Below, one piece after another: positions 1 through 5,265 of a stretch of 8,271 bases of DNA. Where the stretch lies: NCBI GenBank assembly GCA_900556645.1, contig USPJ01000036.1:1-8271 (forward strand), given 5' to 3'. The position numbers and the translations under genes were made by a program. Each line of letters opens with the position of its first letter. Position 1 is the stretch's first letter. The notes below the pieces were generated by a model. It did no database searches. It saw only the letters and a list, made by a program, of their open reading frames with translations, and was not told where the DNA came from. The DNA is from an uncultured Lachnospiraceae bacterium. Its GTDB lineage: Bacteria > Bacillota_A > Clostridia > Lachnospirales > Lachnospiraceae.

Positions 1-828
1 ATCGTTGGCATCCATCAGGGAAATATCACCGGAAATATTGATAATAACATGGGAGGCTCCTGTAATGGTGGTCTCCAGCAACGGACTGGCAACTGCCAGC
101 TTCACTGCCTCGATAGCCTTCTCATCACCCTTTGCCATACCGATACCGATATGTGCCATACCCTTGTCCTTCATAACAGTCTGAACATCTGCAAAGTCCA
201 AGTTAATCAATGCAGGTAAGTTAATCAGGTCTGTAATACCTTGTACTGCCTGCTGTAATACTTCGTCTGCCTTCTTTAACGCATCCGGCATTGTGGTTCT
301 TCTATCCACAATCTCCAATAATTTATCATTTGGGATAACAATTAAGGTATCCACTGCATCTCTTAATTTCTCGATACCGGAAAGAGCATTGACCATACGG
401 GCCTTTGCCTCGAATTTGAAAGGCTTTGTCACTACACCTACGGTAAGGATGTCCATCTCTTTGGCAATCTTTGCCACAACCGGTGCCGCACCAGTTCCGG
501 TTCCGCCGCCCATACCACAGGTTACGAATACCATGTCCGCACCCTTGATAGCATTTGTCAAATCCTCTACGCTCTCTTCTGCTGCTTTCTCTCCAATCTC
601 CGGCTGAGCTCCTGCACCCAATCCTTTGGTCAGCTTCTCACCAATCTGAATCAAAGTTGGTGCTTTACAAAGCATCAATGCCTGCTTATCTGTGTTAACG
701 CCGATGAATTCTACACCGCCAATATTCTCATCAATCATTCTATTCACAGCATTATTTCCAGCACCACCTACACCGATTACAATAATTTTTGCACTGGAAT
801 CTGCTTCTGTTGTCTTAATCTCTAACAA
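1..828 (-). CDS. ftsZ: Cell division protein FtsZ (3' end outside window)
   Basis: Tubulin-like GTPase that polymerises into the cytoplasmic Z ring and recruits the septal wall machinery. The visible 276 residues contain a nucleotide-binding loop GVGGAGNN (19-26), the tubulin signature [10 protein letters not shown] (107-116), TKPF (134-137), and the T7 loop NLDFADV (209-215), whose acidic residues complete the GTPase site of the next subunit. The rest of the C-terminal domain and the conserved tail that binds partners (about 100-130 residues) lie beyond position 1. I place the start at a TTG (826-828): it gives the N-terminus [10 protein letters not shown] expected for clostridial FtsZ and sits 7 bases after AAAGGAGG. 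The next in-frame ATG (residue 31) is past the nucleotide-binding loop, so it cannot be the start. Small departures from the common family pattern are Cys104 before the signature and FEAKAR in place of FEG-x-x-R at 139-144. A promoter lies in the gap upstream, so ftsZ can probably be transcribed alone. Confidence 0.97.
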   Translation of the reverse strand, partial: MLEIKTTEADSSAKIIVIGVGGAGNNAVNRMIDENIGGVEFIGVNTDKQALMLCKAPTLIQIGEKLTKGLGAGAQPEIGEKAAEESVEDLTNAIKGADMVFVTCGMGGGTGTGAAPVVAKIAKEMDILTVGVVTKPFKFEAKARMVNALSGIEKLRDAVDTLIVIPNDKLLEIVDRRTTMPDALKKADEVLQQAVQGITDLINLPALINLDFADVQTVMKDKGMAHIGIGMAKGDEKAIEAVKLAVASPLLETTITGASHVIINISGDISLMDAND

Positions 829-835
829 GGTTCTT

Positions 836-843
836 CCTCCTTT
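836..843 (-). promoter_or_regulatory. ftsZ ribosome binding site that fixes the TTG start
   Basis: AAAGGAGG on the minus strand ends 7 bases before the TTG at 828-826. It is a near-ideal Shine-Dalgarno sequence. It supports TTG as the start because there is no in-frame ATG or GTG between it and the nucleotide-binding loop. Confidence 0.9.
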
Positions 844-853
844 TTCTTCCCAC

Positions 854-880
854 AAATTTATCTGAAATAAAATTTATCTG
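854..880 (-). repeat. 11-bp direct repeat in the ftsZ leader
   Basis: CAGATAAATTT occurs twice on the minus strand, at 880-870 and 864-854, with start points 16 bases apart. Both copies lie downstream of the candidate ftsZ promoter and upstream of the Shine-Dalgarno sequence, so they would be in the 5' untranslated leader. The gap is AT-rich, so chance is possible. No function is known to me. Confidence 0.5.
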
Positions 881-904
881 TCTCAATTATATACACATAC
901 AAAT

Positions 905-933
905 ATAATATAATTTTTCCGTAAATTAATCAA
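905..933 (-). promoter_or_regulatory. Candidate sigma-A-type promoter for ftsZ
   Basis: On the minus strand, TTGATT (933-928) is followed after exactly 17 bases by TATTAT (910-905). These match the -35 consensus at 4 of 6 and the -10 at 5 of 6 positions. The predicted start near 898 gives a leader of about 70 bases. A perfect TATAAT at 891-886 could be a second -10, but it has no good -35. The rest of the 128-base divIB-ftsZ gap is AT-rich, with no GC-rich terminator hairpin. Confidence 0.6.
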
Positions 934-956
934 CTAAAAAATCTAATTTTTTTGAA

Positions 957-1655
957 TTATTCTTGTTTTTCAAAAGGAACGTCTGTATTGTCCTCTGACC
1001 AATTTTCCATATGCAGGGTTCCGCTCATTCCTTCCAACTGCGGATAAATAACCGCAAGAGTCGCCATTTTTTCCGTAATATTCTCGGAATCCCCAAAATT
1101 TACCGTTACAGTTTCATATCCCAATATCATATTGGAATATTCATCGTAATGGATGGAGTTTGGAAGAATCTCATATTTTTTCAATCCCTGTGTTACAGTC
1201 AGCAGAGATTTTAATACAGATTTCTTCTTAATCGGTATCTTTTTATGTAAGGTAACCTCTTCCACATCTACGCCGGTAATTTCCATAATTCCTTCAATTC
1301 GCTCTGAGGAAGTCTCTACCACTACTCCGTCTTTGTCAAAATAAGCATTCTGTCCCACCGACGGAATATAGATACAGCCAATCATCTCCTTCTCCCTTAC
1401 CTGTATTACCAGAGTATGGGGGGCTTTTAAACGAACTTTCGGATTTTCCAAAAATGGCATTTCCGTGGCATCTCTCAGCTTGTATTTGAGGTACACATAC
1501 ATGGAATTCCATGAGTAATCATCATCCAGAATCCATTGTTTGATGACCTCATCCTGATAAATGGTACTTCCTGTTACCTCCACTTTTTCCACTGTAAATA
1601 CTTTATAGGATACTACCCCGAAGACTGCCAGCAGCAAAATCAGCGTCAGCAACAT
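957..1655 (-). CDS. ftsQ: Cell division protein DivIB/FtsQ
   Basis: Bitopic membrane protein of the divisome that, in the family, forms a complex with FtsL and DivIC and helps control septal synthesis. As given it has 232 residues: a membrane segment (about 1-18, MLLTLILLLAVF), an extracytoplasmic POTRA domain (about 20-90, starting FTVEKVEVTG), then the beta domain with YFDKDGVVVE (105-114) and an acidic tail. The start is a problem. The ATG at 1655 has only a weak AAGG ahead of it and omits the basic cytoplasmic tail usual in DivIB. A strong GGAGG (1698-1694) precedes another ATG (1689-1687) that overlaps the ftsW stop as ATGA, but that ATG is one base out of frame. Removing one A from an A5 run (1680-1684) would join it in frame and give MRKERRAKKAKMLL, a normal DivIB N-terminus. 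Bacillus DivIB has about 263 residues. The identity is secure from the POTRA domain and the place between ftsW and ftsZ; the N-terminus is not. Confidence 0.88.
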   Translation of the reverse strand: MLLTLILLLAVFGVVSYKVFTVEKVEVTGSTIYQDEVIKQWILDDDYSWNSMYVYLKYKLRDATEMPFLENPKVRLKAPHTLVIQVREKEMIGCIYIPSVGQNAYFDKDGVVVETSSERIEGIMEITGVDVEEVTLHKKIPIKKKSVLKSLLTVTQGLKKYEILPNSIHYDEYSNMILGYETVTVNFGDSENITEKMATLAVIYPQLEGMSGTLHMENWSEDNTDVPFEKQE

Positions 1656-1689
1656 CTTCGCCTTTTTCGCTCTTCTCTCTTTTTCTCAT
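1603..1689 (-). other. 28-codon reading frame from the expected divIB start
   Basis: The ATG at 1689-1687 overlaps the ftsW TGA and has the best Shine-Dalgarno nearby (GGAGG, 1698-1694, spacing 4). It opens a frame of only 28 codons, beginning MRKREKSEKG and ending at TAA (1605-1603). It overlaps the start of the annotated divIB frame, shifted by one base. The first residues look like a DivIB cytoplasmic tail and the rest resembles nothing I know. It is most likely the true divIB start cut off by a one-base indel. A short upstream reading frame coupled to divIB is the alternative. Confidence 0.5.
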
Positions 1690-2810
1690 AAATCCTCCGG
1701 TCCATCTAACCGGATTCCTCTTGACACACTAAGTGCCAATCCCATCTCGGAAAGCAGAAACAGAACCGATGTACCTCCATAACTGATAAACGGCAATGTA
1801 ATACCTGTATTTGGAATGGAATTTGTCACAACTGCGATATTTAAAATAACCTGTATCGAAATGTGAGCCATAATTCCCACCACCAGTAATGCTCCATATA
1901 AATCTGCCGCATTGTTGGCTATGACCATAAAACGCCAGAGCATCAGTAAAAACAGCAGAATCACACAAACGGCTCCGAACAATCCCAACTCTTCACAGAT
2001 GATGGAAAAAATCATATCGTTTTGTGCCTCCGGCAGAAAGCCCAGCTTCTGCATACTTTCTCCCAGACCTTTTCCAAAAAGTTTACCGGAACCGATGGCA
2101 TACAATCCCTGTAAGGTCTGATATCCCTTCTCATAATCCTCTGGATTCAGCCAGATTTTAATTCGCTCTGCACGGTAACGCTCCAGATAGATAAAAACAC
2201 TTCCAAAGGCAACTCCCAAACCTCCAAGAGCAAAAAACTGTGCATAGTTCGGACTTGCCACAAAGGACATCACCACCGCAATTCCCAAGATAATAATTGC
2301 TGTACTCAGGTTGTTGTAAGCGATGACTCCCACAATCGGTATGGTAATCAGCAATACCTTAATGACTGTTTTAAACTTTTTCATCTGCTTTGGCATCCGG
2401 CTGATAAGCACTGCCAAAAACAGAATGATGGCAATCTTAGCAAACTCTGAGGGCTGGAAGGACAAAGGTCCGATTTTCAGCCATCTCTTCTGTCCATTAT
2501 ATTCCTGACCGATAAAAATAACCGCTGTACAGATGAGCAAGGCTCCAAAGTAAGCCAGCCCTGCGAATTTCATCCAAACATGGTAATCAATCCTTGAAAT
2601 AATATACATTGCCATAAATCCCAGACTTGTGGCAAAAACCTGTTTTTTTACATAATAGGCACTGTCTCCGAATTTTACCTGACCGTCATAGGAACTGGTA
2701 GAATACAGCATAACCAGACCAAAACAGACCAGAAAAATAATAATAAACAGCAGACTGTAATCAAAATATCTTAAAGTTGTACTCTTTCCTCGCTCCCGCT
2801 TTTTGCCCAT
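1686..2810 (-). CDS. ftsW: SEDS glycosyltransferase FtsW (SpoVE-like)
   Basis: Multi-pass membrane peptidoglycan polymerase of the SEDS family, which joins lipid II into glycan strands with a partner class B PBP. The 374 residues begin with a basic cytoplasmic tail (1-15) and a first membrane segment (about 17-38), with some nine more hydrophobic stretches. Family motifs are clear: QPSEFAKI (119-126), LPEAQNDMIFS (259-269), where Asp265 fits the catalytic aspartate of the family, and PFISYGGTS (340-348). The start ATG (2810) follows AAAGGAG by 6 bases, and that Shine-Dalgarno lies in the last codons of murD, whose stop is 3 bases upstream. At the 3' end the TGA overlaps a downstream ATG as ATGA. 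RodA is the other possibility, but the place between murD and divIB favours FtsW/SpoVE. In spore formers the gene at this position is often called spoVE. The sequence alone does not separate the division and cortex roles. Confidence 0.94.
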   Translation of the reverse strand: MGKKRERGKSTTLRYFDYSLLFIIIFLVCFGLVMLYSTSSYDGQVKFGDSAYYVKKQVFATSLGFMAMYIISRIDYHVWMKFAGLAYFGALLICTAVIFIGQEYNGQKRWLKIGPLSFQPSEFAKIAIILFLAVLISRMPKQMKKFKTVIKVLLITIPIVGVIAYNNLSTAIIILGIAVVMSFVASPNYAQFFALGGLGVAFGSVFIYLERYRAERIKIWLNPEDYEKGYQTLQGLYAIGSGKLFGKGLGESMQKLGFLPEAQNDMIFSIICEELGLFGAVCVILLFLLMLWRFMVIANNAADLYGALLVVGIMAHISIQVILNIAVVTNSIPNTGITLPFISYGGTSVLFLLSEMGLALSVSRGIRLDGPEDL

Positions 2811-2813
2811 GCA

Positions 2814-4175
2814 TTACTCCTTTAAGCTTCTTACATATTCCTTGAACAAATCCCCACGCTGTTCATAATTGTCAAACATCCCCCAGCTGGCACATGCCGG
2901 TGAAAGCAAAACCGCATCTCCTGCTTCAGCGTTGGCATAGCAGATATCGATTGCCTCCTCTAAGCTGTCCGCCAGTTGGATATCGGAAAAGCCATGGCTT
3001 CTGGCACAATCCGCAATCTTCTCCCTCGTCTGTCCAATTAAAACCAGCTTTTTCACTTTATTGTCAAAAGCCTCAATCCATGTATCAAAGGCAACCTGTT
3101 TGTCATAACCACCGCCGATTAAAAGGGTCGGTGCCGTCATTGCCCGTATTCCCTGAATTGCCGCATCTGTGTTGGTTCCCTTGGAATCATTATAAAATCT
3201 GACTCCCCGTTTTTCTGTCACGTACTCAATCCGGTGTTCCACCGCTTTGAAAGAACGTAATGTTTCCCGAATTACTTCCATTGGGACTCCGTAACTTTCC
3301 GCCATGGCAACTGCCGCCATCACATTCTCATAGTTATGCAATCCCAGAATATTCAGTTCAGAAACCGCTATTACTTCTTCGATTCCCTCTTCTTTGGCAT
3401 AATAGATACTGCCGTCCTCATAATACAATCCCTTTTCTAAAGGTCGCTTGCTGCTGAAAAAGATTACATTATTATGTAAATCTTTCCCAAACTCCCGCAG
3501 TACACAATCCTCATAATTCAGCACACAGGTCTCATCTTTTTCCAGATTCTTAGTAATACTTTCCTTTATTCGGATATAATTTTCCATGGTTCCATGACGG
3601 TTCAGATGATCCGGCGTGATATTCAAAATGGCACAAATCTGTGGATGAAAGGTATCTGCCGTCTCCAACTGAAAACTGGAAATCTCTGCCACGGTAACAC
3701 TTTCTTCCGTGGTATCTGCTGCCAGCTCCGTATACGGTGTTCCGATGTTTCCAACCACCCGGACATCTTTGCAGTATGCCTGCATAATCTCACCCAGAAG
3801 GGCTGTGGTTGTGGTTTTGCCGTTGGTTCCCGTAATGGCAAGCAAATGTCCCTTTGCCACTCTATATGCCAACTCAATCTCACCCCACAGCGGAATCCCC
3901 GCTTCTTCTATCTGCTTTACAAAAGGCAAATCCGTAGGTACGCCGGGACTGATAACCGCCACATCCGTACCTTTCAAAAGTTCCTCTTTCCATTCTCCTA
4001 TAACAATCTCACAGTCCACCAGATACGGTACCTGCTCTTTTAACTTTTCCGCTGAGAGCTTCTCATTGCCGTCGTATAGTGTCACGACGGCTCCCTTATC
4101 TTTTAACAGCTTTCCTCCGGCGATTCCGCTTTTTCCGGCACCGATGACCAAAGCTCTTTTCCCCTTTAACTCCAT
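2814..4175 (-). CDS. murD: UDP-N-acetylmuramoylalanine--D-glutamate ligase MurD
   Basis: Cytoplasmic ATP-dependent ligase that adds D-glutamate to UDP-MurNAc-L-Ala. With the start chosen here it has 453 residues, a normal length for MurD. The N-terminal domain binds the UDP substrate (VIGAGKSGIAGG near 10-21). The central ATPase domain has the P-loop GTNGKTTTT (116-124), SSFQLE (166-171) and NITPDHLNRHGT (185-196). Lys204 lies where the family's carbamylated lysine is expected. The C-terminal domain has EHRIEYV (313-319), NDSKGTN (329-335) and SPACASWGMF (425-434). The last motif has Gly where many MurD proteins have Asp. I prefer the ATG at 4175 because AGGAGG (4190-4185) lies 9 bases ahead. 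The ATG at 4184 touches that sequence, and a TTG at 4199 would run into mraY. The gap to mraY is 13 bases and to ftsW 3 bases, so the three genes form one translational unit. Confidence 0.96.
   Translation of the reverse strand: MELKGKRALVIGAGKSGIAGGKLLKDKGAVVTLYDGNEKLSAEKLKEQVPYLVDCEIVIGEWKEELLKGTDVAVISPGVPTDLPFVKQIEEAGIPLWGEIELAYRVAKGHLLAITGTNGKTTTTALLGEIMQAYCKDVRVVGNIGTPYTELAADTTEESVTVAEISSFQLETADTFHPQICAILNITPDHLNRHGTMENYIRIKESITKNLEKDETCVLNYEDCVLREFGKDLHNNVIFFSSKRPLEKGLYYEDGSIYYAKEEGIEEVIAVSELNILGLHNYENVMAAVAMAESYGVPMEVIRETLRSFKAVEHRIEYVTEKRGVRFYNDSKGTNTDAAIQGIRAMTAPTLLIGGGYDKQVAFDTWIEAFDNKVKKLVLIGQTREKIADCARSHGFSDIQLADSLEEAIDICYANAEAGDAVLLSPACASWGMFDNYEQRGDLFKEYVRSLKE
2817..2823 (-). 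promoter_or_regulatory. ftsW ribosome binding site inside the murD 3' end
   Basis: AAAGGAG on the minus strand overlaps the last sense codons of murD (Leu-Lys-Glu) and ends 6 bases before the ftsW ATG. This arrangement suggests that translation of ftsW is coupled to murD. Another ATG at 2814-2812 is out of frame with ftsW. Confidence 0.85.
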
Positions 4176-4184
4176 CTCATTCAT

Positions 4185-4190
4185 CCTCCT
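4185..4190 (-). promoter_or_regulatory. murD ribosome binding site overlapping the mraY stop
   Basis: AGGAGG begins inside the TAG stop of mraY (4191-4189) and sits 9 bases before the ATG at 4175. Its position rules out the ATG at 4184, which it abuts, and decides the murD start. The overlap with the stop codon suggests translational coupling. Confidence 0.85.
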
Positions 4191-5142
4191 AAAGTGCAAG
4201 CAAACCTATCAGACAGAGGATTGCCGTGGCAATAGAAAATACTGCCACCACCCTGGTCTCTGACCATCCACAAAGTTCAAAGTGATGATGTATCGGAGCC
4301 ATCTTGAAGATTCTCTTTCCGCCCGTCTTTTTGAAATAGGTAACCTGTATCATAACCGATAAAATTTCAATCCAGTAAATCAATCCTACAATCAGTATAA
4401 AAATCGGCATCTGCATCATATAAGCACTTGCCGCAACAAATCCTCCCAGTGCCAGAGAACCGGTATCTCCCATAAACACCCTTGCCGGATACACATTGAA
4501 CAATAAAAATCCCAACAATGCTCCTACCACCGCACAGGTAATCGGTTCAATTCCGCTTCCGGTTCCCACTGCCACCACGGAAAAGAAGGTAGCCACCAAA
4601 ACCGTAACACTGGAGGCAAGACCGTCCAGTCCATCGGTAAAGTTTACCCCGTTTACCGTTCCGATTACCGCAAGGAACATTACCGGTATTGCCAGCCATC
4701 CCAGATTCAGGTATTTTCCTCCTGAAAACGGAATCAGCATCGTCAAGGAAACATCTGTATAATTGATAATGTAAAACACAAAAATTGCCGTAATCACAAT
4801 CTGACAAAGCATTTTCTGCCATGCCAAAAGTCCGTCGGAGCGTTTCAGCACCACCTTCAGGTAATCATCCAGAAATCCTACAATGCCAAAGCCCACCGTT
4901 ACAAATAAAATCGGAATAATTTTAGGATAATCTTTCATATACAGCAACGATGTGACAATCACACTTGCCAATATGATAATTCCTCCCATAGTGGGTGTTC
5001 CCGCTTTTTTCAGATGGGATTTCAATTCCTCTCTCTCCGTCTGTCCTACTTTCAGTCTCCGCAAAAACGGAATGACAATGGGTCCTAACACCGCACTGAT
5101 AACAAAAGCTATAATTACCGGAATAACTACTTGATACGACAT
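4189..5142 (-). CDS. mraY: Phospho-N-acetylmuramoyl-pentapeptide-transferase MraY
   Basis: Integral membrane enzyme that transfers phospho-MurNAc-pentapeptide from UDP to undecaprenyl phosphate, making lipid I. The 317 residues form about ten hydrophobic segments, matching the usual length. The diagnostic motifs are present: GTPTMGG (48-54), FLDDYLK with the Asp pair (90-96), NGVNFTDGLDGLA (164-176), FMGDTGSLALG with the catalytic-loop Asp226 (223-233), and PIHHHFE (283-289). I start at the ATG at 5142, which lies 6 bases after GAGGTG (5154-5149). A longer version from a GTG at 5151 would put the start codon within that Shine-Dalgarno sequence and add only three residues. A 123-base gap separates it from the PBP upstream, with a candidate promoter in the gap. 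In Bacillus, murE lies at this point and is absent here. Downstream the gene is tightly packed with murD. Confidence 0.97.
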   Translation of the reverse strand: MSYQVVIPVIIAFVISAVLGPIVIPFLRRLKVGQTEREELKSHLKKAGTPTMGGIIILASVIVTSLLYMKDYPKIIPILFVTVGFGIVGFLDDYLKVVLKRSDGLLAWQKMLCQIVITAIFVFYIINYTDVSLTMLIPFSGGKYLNLGWLAIPVMFLAVIGTVNGVNFTDGLDGLASSVTVLVATFFSVVAVGTGSGIEPITCAVVGALLGFLLFNVYPARVFMGDTGSLALGGFVAASAYMMQMPIFILIVGLIYWIEILSVMIQVTYFKKTGGKRIFKMAPIHHHFELCGWSETRVVAVFSIATAILCLIGLLAL

Positions 5143-5148
5143 ATTTTC

Positions 5149-5154
5149 CACCTC
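5149..5154 (-). promoter_or_regulatory. mraY ribosome binding site
   Basis: GAGGTG on the minus strand matches the 3' half of the anti-Shine-Dalgarno complement (GGAGGTGA) and lies 6 bases before the ATG at 5142. Its last three bases are the alternative GTG start, which is therefore unlikely to be used. Confidence 0.75.
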
Positions 5155-5203
5155 ATGTATTTTCTCAGCCCTGCTGATTATTTTTGTTTTCTCTAACTTA
5201 TCT

Positions 5204-5232
5204 AGTATACGTTATTTTCCTGCAATGTGCAA
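5204..5232 (-). promoter_or_regulatory. Candidate promoter for mraY-murD-ftsW-divIB
   Basis: On the minus strand TTGCAC (5232-5227) is followed after 17 bases by TATACT (5209-5204). The -10 matches at 5 of 6 positions, the -35 only at TTG. The spacing is ideal and the position, between a hairpin and mraY, is suitable. The predicted start near 5197 would leave a leader of about 55 bases. Confidence 0.45.
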
Positions 5233-5251
5233 GATATCCACGTTTTTTTAT

Positions 5252-5265
5252 GGGCTTTCCAGCCC
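5252..5265 (-). terminator. Hairpin directly after the spoVD stop (weak or atypical terminator)
   Basis: On the minus strand GGGCT-GGAA-AGCCC follows immediately after the TAA stop: a 5-bp GC-rich stem with a GNRA-type tetraloop. It is followed by an A-rich run rather than a T-run, so it is not a standard intrinsic terminator for the minus strand. On the plus strand the same hairpin is followed by TTATTTT, which would be better, but no plus-strand gene ends here. It may mark or protect the 3' end of spoVD transcripts. Confidence 0.4.

Noticed and set aside
293..607. Plus-strand 104-codon frame opposite ftsZ
   Set aside because: It lies wholly antisense to the FtsZ GTPase domain and its composition mirrors that gene.
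941..955. AT-only hairpin after the divIB stop as a terminator
   Set aside because: The stem consists only of A-T pairs around a TAG loop, too weak to call, and it lies in a stretch of A and T runs where such pairing is expected by chance.
4176..4199. Longer MurD starting at TTG 4199 or ATG 4184
   Set aside because: The TTG start would overlap mraY and has no Shine-Dalgarno. The ATG at 4184 directly abuts AGGAGG. The ATG at 4175 has correct spacing.
3594..4263. Long plus-strand open frames opposite murD (149 and 184 codons)
   Set aside because: They lie antisense to a complete, well-conserved MurD, have no convincing ribosome binding site or family pattern, and reflect the codon bias of the minus-strand gene.
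5143..5151. MraY starting at GTG 5151
   Set aside because: The GTG is part of the Shine-Dalgarno used for the ATG at 5142, and the extra three residues match nothing conserved.
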